This document shows positions 55,256-63,090 of a stretch of DNA of 64,000 bases, in pieces. The notes under the pieces were generated by a model. It did no database searches. It worked only from the letters and a program-made list of their open reading frames with translations, and was not told the DNA's origin. Position numbers and translations under genes: made by a program. Within the stretch, counting starts at the first letter, position 1. Each line of letters opens with the position of its first letter. Origin of the DNA: JAOUEA01 sp963810945 (GTDB lineage: Bacteria; Actinomycetota; UBA4738; HRBIN12); NCBI GenBank assembly GCA_963810945.1, contig CAWEPI010000008.1, positions 1,240,001-1,304,000 of the forward strand. The letters run 5' to 3'.

Positions 55256-56226
55256 GCGAGACCGACGGCTCGTGCCGCGTGGACCCGGTGCTGCTGGAGA
55301 AGTCCGGTCCGTTCGGCCGCGCGATCCTGGAGATCGGCGAGCGACGGCCCGACGTCGTGACGCTCTCGGCCGACGTCGCCGGCGTGACCGGCCTCGCCCC
55401 GTTCGCCGAGGCGTTCCCCGAGCGCTTCGTGAACGTGGGCATGGCGGAGGAGAACCTGATCAGCGTGGCGGTGGGGCTCGCCAAGGCGGGCTTCGTGCCG
55501 GTGGCCACCACGTTCGCGGTCTTCGCGACCCGCCGTGCCCTCGACTTCATCGCGATCCAGTGCGCCCTGAACCGCGCGAACGTGAAGATCGTGGCGGCCC
55601 TGCCCGGCATCTACTCCACGTTCGGCCCGACGCATCAGGGGATCGACGACCTCGCCCACATGCGCGCGCTGCCCAACATGACCGTGCTCGACCCGTGCGA
55701 CAACGTCGAGATGGCGGAGGCCATCGAGGCCGCCGTCGAGCACGAGGGTCCCGTCTACCTGCGCGAGCTGCTCGGGCGCGAGACCGAGGACGTCGACCGG
55801 GGCGCGCACCGGTTCGCGATCGGACCGGCGCAGCTGCTGCGCGAGGGCGCCGACGTCGGCATCGTGACGAGCGGGATCATGGTCCGCCGCTCGATGGACG
55901 CGGCCGCCGAGCTCGCGCAGCGCGGCATCGAGGCCTCGGTGCTGAAGGTCTCCACGATCAAGCCGTTCGACGACGCGGCGGTGGTCGGCCTCGCGCGCGA
56001 GACCGGCGCGCTCGTGACCGCCGAGAACCACTCGGTGATCGGCGGGCTCTTCTCGGCCACCGCGGAGGTGCTCGCGCGCGCGGGCGCGCAGGTGCCGGTG
56101 CGCGCGGTGGGCGTGCAGGACGAGTTCTGCTCCTTCGGGTCCAACCCCTACGTCGCACGCACGCACGGTCTCACCGCGGAGGCCGTGATCGCGGCCGCGG
56201 GCGAGGTGCTGGCGGAGCGGCGCTGA
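55252..56226 (+). CDS. Transketolase, C-terminal subunit
   Basis: 324 residues. Pyrimidine-binding domain: VVTLSADVAGVTGLAPFAEAFPERFVNVGMAEENLISVAVGLAKAGFVPVATTFAVFATRRALDFIAI, YSTFGPTHQGIDDLAHMRALPNMTVLDPCD, then the C-terminal transketolase domain ending in FCSFGSNPYVARTHGLT. Together with the previous gene it forms one active enzyme that moves two-carbon units between sugar phosphates. Coupled by ATGA overlap; convergent with the E1 beta gene two bases away. Confidence 0.87.
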   Translation: MSETDGSCRVDPVLLEKSGPFGRAILEIGERRPDVVTLSADVAGVTGLAPFAEAFPERFVNVGMAEENLISVAVGLAKAGFVPVATTFAVFATRRALDFIAIQCALNRANVKIVAALPGIYSTFGPTHQGIDDLAHMRALPNMTVLDPCDNVEMAEAIEAAVEHEGPVYLRELLGRETEDVDRGAHRFAIGPAQLLREGADVGIVTSGIMVRRSMDAAAELAQRGIEASVLKVSTIKPFDDAAVVGLARETGALVTAENHSVIGGLFSATAEVLARAGAQVPVRAVGVQDEFCSFGSNPYVARTHGLTAEAVIAAAGEVLAERR

Positions 56227-56227
56227 C

Positions 56228-57214
56228 TCAACCGTGCTCCAGCACGGAGCGCACGATCGCGTCGGCGCGCGGGAGGTAGGCGTCCTCGAGCGGCGGGCTG
56301 AACGGGACCGGCACGTCCGGTGCGGTGAGGCGCCAGAGCTCGTCGAGGTGGCCCCAGCACGACTCGGTGAGCACGGCGAGCACCTCGCCGGCCCAGCCCC
56401 CGGTGTGCGGACCCTCCTCCACGACGAGCGCCCGGCCCGTGGCGGTCGCGGACGCCGCGAGCGTGTCGACGTCGAGCGGGCGCAGCGACCGCAGGTCGAT
56501 CACGGTCGCCTCGATCCCGTGCTCGGCGCTCAGCCGCTCGGCCGCCTCCAGGGCGTCGAGCGTGGTGCGCATCGCGCCGACGATCGTGAGGTCGCCGCCC
56601 TCGTGCACGACGTGCGCGCGGCCCGGCGGGATCGGCTCCGGATCCCACGCCGGTCCCTTCACCGCGTACAGCATCTTGTGCTCCATCACGACGACGGGGT
56701 TCTCGTCGCGGATCGCGCCGCGGAGCAGGCCGTAGGCCGACGCCGGGTCGCTCGGCGCCACGATCTTCAGGCCGGGCACGCCCAGGAGCCACGACGCCGG
56801 GACCTGGGAGTGCATCGCCCCCATCCGCGCGCCGCCCCCCACCGCGCAGCGGATCGTGAGCGGGACGCTACCCCCGCCCGAGACGAACGCGTACTTCGCC
56901 GCCTGGTTCACGAGCGCATCGGCCGCCAGGAGCAGGAAGTCGGCGAACATGATCTCCACGACGGGCCGCGAGCCCGTGACGGCCGCTCCGAAGCCCGCGC
57001 CCGCGAGCGCCATCTCGGAGATCGGGGTGTCGATCACGCGCGCGGGCCCGAAGCGCTCCTGCAGGCCACGGGTGACCTGGAAGACGCCGCCGGCCACCGC
57101 GATGTCCTCGCCCATCAGCAGCACCGAGGGGTCGGCGGCCATCTCGTCGGCGAGCGCGGCGTGCAGCGCGTCGCGCACGGACACGCGCTCGGTGGCGACG
57201 GCGCCGGCGCTCAC
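56228..57214 (-). CDS. 2-oxoacid/acetoin dehydrogenase-type E1 beta subunit
   Basis: 328 residues. VSVRDALHAALADEMAADPSVLLMGEDIAVAGGVFQVTRGLQERFGPARVIDTPISEMALAGAGFGAAVTGSRPVVEIMFADF and the transketolase C-domain. GTG 57214 overlaps the alpha stop (GTGA). The E2 and E3 partners of a classical complex are not in the window, so it may act with an unusual acceptor. Confidence 0.87.
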   Translation of the reverse strand: MSAGAVATERVSVRDALHAALADEMAADPSVLLMGEDIAVAGGVFQVTRGLQERFGPARVIDTPISEMALAGAGFGAAVTGSRPVVEIMFADFLLLAADALVNQAAKYAFVSGGGSVPLTIRCAVGGGARMGAMHSQVPASWLLGVPGLKIVAPSDPASAYGLLRGAIRDENPVVVMEHKMLYAVKGPAWDPEPIPPGRAHVVHEGGDLTIVGAMRTTLDALEAAERLSAEHGIEATVIDLRSLRPLDVDTLAASATATGRALVVEEGPHTGGWAGEVLAVLTESCWGHLDELWRLTAPDVPVPFSPPLEDAYLPRADAIVRSVLEHG

Positions 57215-58185
57215 GCGAACTCCGCGCCCACGAGCGTCGCCGGGTCCGGGAACGGGTCGTCGTGCGCGAGCCGGATCGCCTCGGCGATCTCCGCCTCGAC
57301 GCGCCGCTCCACGGCGTCGAGGTCCTCGGCCGCCACGCCGTCTTCCAGCAGCCGGGCGCGCTCCTGGTCGAGCGGGTCGCGTCCCCGCCAGCGCTCGACC
57401 TCGTCGTCGGGCTGGTAGGTCACCGGGTCCGAGCGGCTGTGCGGCACGAAGCGGTACGTCTCCGCTTCCAGGAACCGGGGACCCGTCCCCGAGCGGACGG
57501 CCTCGAGCGCGGCCTCGGCGGCCGACGCCGTCGCGCGCACGTCCATGCCGTCGACGACCTCGGTGGCGATGCCGATCCCGCGCGTGCGCTCCGCGATCGG
57601 CGCCGCGGTCACGAGGTCGGTGCGCGTGTACTCGCTGTAGAGGTTGTTCTCGCAGACGTAGAGGACGGGCAGCCGCAGGACCACGGCGAGGTTCAGGCAC
57701 TCGAGGAAGTAGCCCTGGTTGGCGGCTCCGTCGCCGAAGAACGCCACGGCGGCGGCGCCGCTGCCGCGCAGGGTGATGCCGGCACCGGTGGCCGCGGCGA
57801 TGCTCCCCCCGACGATGCCGAAGGACCCGAGGAGGCGGTGCTCGCGCGCGACGACGTTCATCGAGCCCGACCGCCCGCCGCAGATCCCGGTCGCGCGCCC
57901 GAGCAGCTCGGCCACGAGCGCGCGCGGAGGCACGCCGCGGGCGAGCGCGTGGCCATGGCCGCGGTACGTGCAGGCCACCCAGTCGTCGGGTCCCACCGCC
58001 GAGCCGACCCCCACGCTCACGGCCTCGTGACCGGTCGCGAGGTGCACCGCGCCCTCGATCGTGGAGGAGAGCTGGAGGCGGCGGACCTCTTCTTCGAAGC
58101 GGCGCGCCAGCACGAGCTGCTCGAAGACGGTGGTGCGCGACGCCACGTTCGCCCCGGTCATGGCGCGGATGGTAGCATCGTTCAC
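57211..58185 (-). CDS. 2-oxoacid/acetoin dehydrogenase-type E1 alpha subunit
   Basis: 324 residues. RRFEEEVRRLQLSSTIEGAVHLATGHEAVSVG, DDWVACTYRGHGHALARG, and the TPP motif FFGDGAANQGYFLECLNLAVVLRLPVLYVCENN with GDG...NN. GTG 58185 is used; ATG 58161 is an alternative. Its promoter carries operator B overlapping a GATAAC -10-like sequence, so repression by the nearby GntR protein is plausible. Confidence 0.87.
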   Translation of the reverse strand: MNDATIRAMTGANVASRTTVFEQLVLARRFEEEVRRLQLSSTIEGAVHLATGHEAVSVGVGSAVGPDDWVACTYRGHGHALARGVPPRALVAELLGRATGICGGRSGSMNVVAREHRLLGSFGIVGGSIAAATGAGITLRGSGAAAVAFFGDGAANQGYFLECLNLAVVLRLPVLYVCENNLYSEYTRTDLVTAAPIAERTRGIGIATEVVDGMDVRATASAAEAALEAVRSGTGPRFLEAETYRFVPHSRSDPVTYQPDDEVERWRGRDPLDQERARLLEDGVAAEDLDAVERRVEAEIAEAIRLAHDDPFPDPATLVGAEFA

Positions 58186-58188
58186 AGG

Positions 58189-58204
58189 TCAGCAGGTTAT
58201 CTGA
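58189..58204. promoter_or_regulatory. Operator site B of the catabolic regulon
   Basis: TCAGCAGGTTATCTGA: arms TCAG/CTGA around the core shared with site A (13 identical bases). It lies between the divergent E1 alpha and VOC-GntR transcripts. Confidence 0.6.
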
Positions 58205-58243
58205 ACACTTGCCACCGAGACGGAGCGGGAGGAGGCCGGGATC

Positions 58244-58723
58244 GTGGCCGTGGTGACCGGCGTCGACCATTTCGGGGCCACCGTGAGCGACATCGAGCGC
58301 TCGCTGGCGTTCTGGCGTGATCTCCTGGGCCTCGAGGAGGTCGGGCGCGGGGTGATCGAGTGGGAGCACATCGACCGTCTCGTGGCGCTGCCCGACACCA
58401 AGCTCGAGTGGGTGGAGCTGCGCGTCCCCGGCGGCACACGGGTCGAGCTGATGCAGTACCACCGCCCCGCCGGCGCGCTGCCGGTCCCCACCGGTCAGGA
58501 GAACGAGCCGGGGCGCTCCCATCTCTCGCTGCTCGTGGACGACCTCACCGCGGTGATGCGGGAGCTCGGCGCGGCCGGCGTGCGCTCGCGCACCGAGGGG
58601 CCGGTCGACATGGAGCGCGGCGCGTACGCGGGCGGCAAGGGCGCGTACGTCTTCGATCCCGACGGCGTGCAGATCGAGCTGATCGAGCGGGCGCGACCCG
58701 GTGCGGGAGAGGGAAGGGGCTAG
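58244..58723 (+). CDS. VOC/glyoxalase-family metalloprotein
   Basis: 159 residues. VTGVDHFGATVSDIERSLAFWRDLLGLEEVGR, KLEWVELRVPGGTRVELMQY, SHLSLLVDDLTAVMRELGAAGVRSRTEG, YVFDPDGVQIELIER: two betaalphabeta-beta-beta units with the usual His/Glu metal positions (HF, E in VELM, HL, IELIE). It resembles methylmalonyl-CoA epimerase-like or dioxygenase-like VOC proteins. GTG 58244 with GGAGGAGG. First gene of the VOC-GntR unit. Confidence 0.83.
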   Translation: MAVVTGVDHFGATVSDIERSLAFWRDLLGLEEVGRGVIEWEHIDRLVALPDTKLEWVELRVPGGTRVELMQYHRPAGALPVPTGQENEPGRSHLSLLVDDLTAVMRELGAAGVRSRTEGPVDMERGAYAGGKGAYVFDPDGVQIELIERARPGAGEGRG

Positions 58724-58726
58724 ACT
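58721..58726 (+). promoter_or_regulatory. Leaderless -10-like element before the GntR gene
   Basis: TAGACT, seven bases, then ATG at 58734; the TAG is also the VOC stop codon. Confidence 0.4.
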
Positions 58727-58733
58727 CGCGACG

Positions 58734-59450
58734 ATGAGCGACGAGTTCCCATCGCTGGAGATCAACCAGGCGCCGCGGAAGAAGCTCGCCGAGACGGTGG
58801 CCCAGCAGATCCTGAACGCGGTCCGCGACCTCCCGCCCGGCACCCGGCTCCCGCCCGAGCGCGAGCTGACCCAGCGCCTGAAGTGCGGCCGCTCCACGGT
58901 GCGCGAGGCCCTCAACGGGCTCGCGATGATCGGCGTGATCGAGATCCGCCACGGGCAGGGCGTCTTCGTCGCCGAGCCGCCCCCGATCCCCCGCGACCAG
59001 CCCGACGCCGAGCCCAAGGTCATCACGCCGGAGCTGCTCGAGGCCCGGCGGTTCGTCGAGGTCGAGCTGGCGCGCCTCGCCGCCGAGCGGCGCACCGAGG
59101 AGGACCTCGCCGCGATGCAGGAGCTGCTCGACCATCACCGCGCGCGCATGGACGACCTCGAGCGGCCGGTGGTGGAGGCGTCCCAGTTCCACCTGCTCGT
59201 GGCCGACGCGGCGCGCAACCGCGTGCTCGCCGGCGTGGTGCGCCCGTTCTTCCGCCTGGCCTTCGAGCTCGGGCCGCAGCTGTACCAGACCACCGAGGGC
59301 TACGCGCACTGGGAGCTGGAGCAGCACACCAAGATCCGCGACGCGATCGCGTCGGGCGACGGCGAGCTCGCGCGCCTGCGCATGCTCGAGCACGTGACGT
59401 CGATGGACCCGCACTACCGCGGGGACCGCGCGACCTCCGCCACCTCGTAG
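58734..59450 (+). CDS. GntR-family (FadR subfamily) transcriptional regulator
   Basis: 238 residues. N-terminal winged HTH: KLAETVAQQILNAVRDLPPGTRLPPERELTQRLKCGRSTVREALNGLAMIGVIEIRHGQGVFV. C-terminal FCD-type helical ligand domain (ARRFVEVELARLAAERRTEEDLAAMQELLDHHRARM..., FHLLVADAARNRVL, HTKIRDAIASGDGELARLRMLEHV). Probable repressor of the surrounding cluster through sites A, B and perhaps C. Its 3' end overlaps the lactonase-like gene end by 37 bp, convergent. Confidence 0.9.
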   Translation: MSDEFPSLEINQAPRKKLAETVAQQILNAVRDLPPGTRLPPERELTQRLKCGRSTVREALNGLAMIGVIEIRHGQGVFVAEPPPIPRDQPDAEPKVITPELLEARRFVEVELARLAAERRTEEDLAAMQELLDHHRARMDDLERPVVEASQFHLLVADAARNRVLAGVVRPFFRLAFELGPQLYQTTEGYAHWELEQHTKIRDAIASGDGELARLRMLEHVTSMDPHYRGDRATSATS

Positions 59451-61080
59451 GGCCCCAGGACCCGATCCCCCGAGGCCGCCCCCTCCAGCCGCACCGCCTG
59501 CGGCTGCGGCGTGAGGTTCGCGAGCAACAGCGGCATGCCGGCGGCCGCGATCGCGCCCACGCGCCGGGCATCGGAGGCGCCGACCACGTCGAGCTCTCGT
59601 CCGGCGCGCGCCGACAGGAGCCGGAACACGCGCGCGAGCCCCTCGGACGCGAGCACGGTCCGGTCGGCGCGCTCGTGCAGCGTCAGGGACCGCACGCCTA
59701 CGGAGGCTAGCGCGCACGCGGACCCCACCGTCCACGCGGCGGCGAAGTCGGAGCCCACCCGGGCGTCGATCACGTCGTCGGGCGCGGCGGGATCGTGCGC
59801 CGCGAGGGTGAGCGGGGAGACCACGACGTCGACGCCGCTCGGCGAGCGTCCGCACCCGCGCGCCGACCTGCGCCTGGATCGCGAGCGTCCGCATGACCGA
59901 GCGCTCGTCCGCGTCGTGCACCTGCGGACTCACGGCGAGCGTCAGCGCATCCAGGCCGGTCGCGTCGGGCTCGGCCCGGTTCAGCTCCGAGAAGTGCGAC
60001 GCGGTGCCGCCCCCGACGGGCGCCGACGCGAGCGGCCCCAGCTGCGGGCGGAGCCGCGAGACGAAGTCGCCGCCGGCCGTGGCGCCCGAGCGACGCAGGA
60101 GCAGGACCCGCGCGACCCGCGCGTCTCCGAGCGCGCGCACCGCCGGGTCGAGACCCGAACCGTCCTCGTCGTCGTCGAGGAGCAGCGCGACCTCCAGCGG
60201 GACTCCCGCGTCACCGGCGAGCGTCGCGGCGACGCGGAGCCCGTCGAGGTCGCCGAGCGCCTCGGCGACCACGCGCAGGTGCGCCGGGGCGAGCCCGGCG
60301 AGCCGGCCCGGGTCCACATCGGCGTGCGGGGGGGCGGTGAGGCCCACCGACGGCGCGGCGCACCCGCCGGGCCCGCCTACGTGCAGCAGGACGGGACCAC
60401 CCTCGGGCTCGAGCGGCGGCGCGTCGCCCGCGATCCGCACGCGCAGGCGCTGGCGCAGGCGCTCACCCCGGTGCAGCGTGCGCGGCGCCGAGCGTCGCAG
60501 CGGCGTCGGGTAGGTCTTGAACGACGCGTCGGTCCAGTTCCGCTGGTCCTCCAGCTCCCAGCCATCGGCCTCGCCCTCGAACGCGAAGTCCGCGCGCGTT
60601 CCGCCGTCGAAGACGACCTCGAGGCGCGCGAACGGCGGGACCATCGCCCGGTACTCGCCGTCGACGAGCGGCTGCGGCGCGATCTCCCGCGGGAACGTCC
60701 CCGCGGTCCGCACCCCAGCGCCGTCCGCCTCGAACGACGCGTCGACATAGGCCCCCCACGGATGGAGCACGCAGATCCCGATCCGCCGGTAGACGAAGTC
60801 GCGCTCGGCCGTGCCCTCGATCGCGACGTCGAGGGTCCCGTCGGCCGACCCCGTCACGGTGCCGCGCCAGACGAAGACGTCGCCGTGCGCGGCCTCGATG
60901 TCCACGGAGAACCCGACCCGCGTCCTCGCGGACGTCGGCGCGACGGAGCGTCGGGCGGACCGTCCCCCAGCGCTCGTCGCGCACGGTGACCTGCACGGCC
61001 GACGCGATCTCCAGCGCGCCCCACCGCACGTCGACCAGGTCGGCCCCGCGGAGCTCCGCGCCGAGGTGACCGGCCCTCAC
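59414..61080 (-). CDS. Large D-apionate-lactonase-like protein (two frameshifts)
   Basis: About 555 codons. GTG 61080 overlaps the upstream stop (GTGA). Readable pieces: ELRGADLVDVRWGALEIA, VRDERWGTVRPTL, break ~60940, VDIEAAHGDVFVWRGTVTGSADGTLDVAIEGTA, CVLHPWGAY, GEYRAMVPPFARLEVVFDGGTRADFAFEGEADGWELEDQRNWTDASFKTYPTPLRRSAP, break ~59835, then a C-terminal domain. The MEDQRNWTDASFKTY-like segment is what I associate with D-apionate lactonase (ApnL); the assignment is by recall only. If right, it opens a branched sugar-acid lactone. Confidence 0.6.
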
Positions 61081-62204
61081 GGATCCCCGTGGCGCGCGAG
61101 CACCGGCCACACGTCGGCCACGCGGCCGTCCTCGACGACGTGGTAGGCGCCGAACAGGTTGACCGTGGTGGGCGCGTAGCCCGGGACGATGTGCACGCGG
61201 TCGCCGACGGCGCCCGGAGCCTCGCCGTCGTAGCGGAAGCCCGCGTGCTCCTCGTGGACGAACGCGAGGGTGGCGCGCGGGTCCGGCGGCTCGAGCGGGC
61301 GCAGGCTCGTGTCCACCGCCTTGCGCCCGGCGTCGAGCACCAGCAGATCGCCGTGGCGCCCGATCACGGTCGCCATCACGGTGAGCGCGAAGCCGAACCC
61401 GTCGACGAGCGGCGCGTGGAAGTGGTCCATCAGCACGTAGGAGCCGGCCTGCACCTCGGTGACACCCGGCGCGGCGCCGGTGACCTCGAACGTGCCGGTC
61501 GCGCCCGCCGAGACCATCCCGACGTCGAGGCCCGCGCCGCGGCACGCGTCGGCGACCTCGGCGAGGCGCGCCATCGCCCTCGCGGCCTCGGCCGCGCGCA
61601 GGGCCGCGTCGGGCTCGCTCGCGCAGTGACCCTCGTAGCCCATCAGCCCGTCGAAGGCGACGCCGTCGGTCGCGGCCGCGAGCTCGGCCAGGCGCAGCGC
61701 CTCCTCGGTGCTCCGCGCGCCGCCGCGGTCGAGGCCGACGTCCACGTCGACGAGTACGCCCAGCTCCGCGCCCGCCTGGACGGCCGCGCGCCCCGTCGCC
61801 GCGAGCACCTCGGCGTCGTCCACGGCCACGCGGATCCGCGCGGTGCGCGCCGCCTCCGCGAGCCGCGCGATCGCGACCGGCGAGACCACCTCGCTCGCCA
61901 CCAGCACGTCGGGCACGCCGGCCTCGGCCATCGCCACCGCCTCGGCGACCGTCGCCGTCGTGACGCCAAGCGCCCCCGCGTCGAGCTGCAGCCGGGCGAG
62001 CTCGGCGCTCTTGTGCACCTTGATGTGGGGCCGCAGGCCCGCGGGCAGCGCCGCCATCCGCGCGGCCATCGTCTCGACGTTGCGGCGCGCGACGGCCGGG
62101 TCCAGGACGAGCGCGGGCGTCACGATCTCCTCGAGGGGGCGCCCGACGTCGCCGCGCAGCCTCCGCACCCGGGGGTCGGTCTCGAGGCGGCGCGACCCGA
62201 CCAC
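61077..62204 (-). CDS. D-threonine-aldolase/DSD1-like fold III PLP enzyme
   Basis: 375 residues. PLP lysine in LRPHIKVHKSAELARLQLDAGALGVTTATVAEAVAMAEAG (~60-100), DVDVGLDRGGARS, GYEGHCA, VSAGATGTFEV, and the C-terminal D-serine-dehydratase-like domain (GDRVHIVPGYAPTTVNLFGAYHVV) with a metal-type H/C pattern. Family members cleave or dehydrate beta-hydroxy-D-amino acids. GTG 62204 lies 12 nt after the SDR stop; GTGA overlap with the lactonase-like gene. Confidence 0.82.
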   Translation of the reverse strand: MVGSRRLETDPRVRRLRGDVGRPLEEIVTPALVLDPAVARRNVETMAARMAALPAGLRPHIKVHKSAELARLQLDAGALGVTTATVAEAVAMAEAGVPDVLVASEVVSPVAIARLAEAARTARIRVAVDDAEVLAATGRAAVQAGAELGVLVDVDVGLDRGGARSTEEALRLAELAAATDGVAFDGLMGYEGHCASEPDAALRAAEAARAMARLAEVADACRGAGLDVGMVSAGATGTFEVTGAAPGVTEVQAGSYVLMDHFHAPLVDGFGFALTVMATVIGRHGDLLVLDAGRKAVDTSLRPLEPPDPRATLAFVHEEHAGFRYDGEAPGAVGDRVHIVPGYAPTTVNLFGAYHVVEDGRVADVWPVLARHGDP

Positions 62205-62216
62205 GGCGGCCTCGGC

Positions 62217-62967
62217 TCAGAGCTCGGGGCCGACGGGGGTGATCATGAGCTCGCTCACCGCGACGCCCTCCGGCTGCGAGAGCGCGAACACCACCGCGCG
62301 CGCGACGTCGGCCGTCGAGAGCGACGCGAACCGCTCGAGCTCGTCGCGCCCCTCCTCGGACTCGCGCACGAGCGGCGTGTCGACGATGCCCGGCTCGATC
62401 ATCGTCACGCGCACGTTGTGCGCCATCGCCTCCTTGCGCAGCGCCCAGCCGAACCCCACCACGCCCCACTTCGTGGCGATGTAGATGGGCTCGCCCACCC
62501 ACGTCTGGCGTCCCGCGATCGAGGCCATCAGCACGAGGTGGCCGCGCCCGTGCTCCTTCATGTGGGGGTAGGTGGCGCGCACGGTGTGCATCACACCCAG
62601 GAGGTTCGTCTCGACGACGCGACGCCACGCGTCGGGGTCGCCGTCGTGGATCGAGCTGTAGCTGCCGATGCCGGCGTTCGCGACGGCGAAGTCGATCGTG
62701 CCGAACCGGTCGATGCACGCGGACGCGAGGGCCTCGACGCTCGTCCAGTCCCGGACGTCGGTCACCTGGGTCGCGGCCTCGCCCCCGGCCTCCTCGATCT
62801 TGGCGGCGACCTCCCGCAGAGCGGCCCTCGTCGACGTCGGCGAGCATGACCCGGGCGCCCTGGGCCGCGAGGAGGGTCGCGCACCCCTCGCCGATGCCCC
62901 GGCCCGCGCCGGTCACGATCCCCGCGGTGCCCGCCACGCCACCCGTCGCCTCGTCGCGCATCAGCAT
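62217..62967 (-). CDS. SDR-family dehydrogenase (one frameshift)
   Basis: About 250 codons. GIVTGAGRGIGEGCATLLAAQGARVMLADVDEG, break ~62810, VTDVRDW, FAVANAGIGSYSSI, LVLMASIAGRQTWVGEPIYIATKWGVVGF with the intact YxxxK and Ser of the active site, IEPGIVDTPLV. A cytosolic NAD(P)-dependent oxidoreductase of the cluster. ATG 62967 is preceded by GAGGCCGGGGG; site C lies upstream. First gene of the minus-strand SDR-aldolase-lactonase operon. Confidence 0.85.
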
Positions 62968-62977
62968 CCCCCGGCCT

Positions 62978-63013
62978 CGGTAGATATAGGGTGAGCAGAC
63001 CAGATGATAACAG
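62978..63013. promoter_or_regulatory. Divergent promoter with operator-like site C
   Basis: Contains GGTGAGCAGA (62990-62999), identical to the reverse complement of one side of site A, and GATAAC as in sites A and B. TATATC toward the SDR looks like a -10. Weaker match than A or B. Confidence 0.4.
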
Positions 63014-63090
63014 GGCACGCGGCGCCGGTCAGGAGGGTGTATCCTCCGGCCGCGCCGTGAGGCAGAATGGCCGAGGAAGGAGCCTCACGG

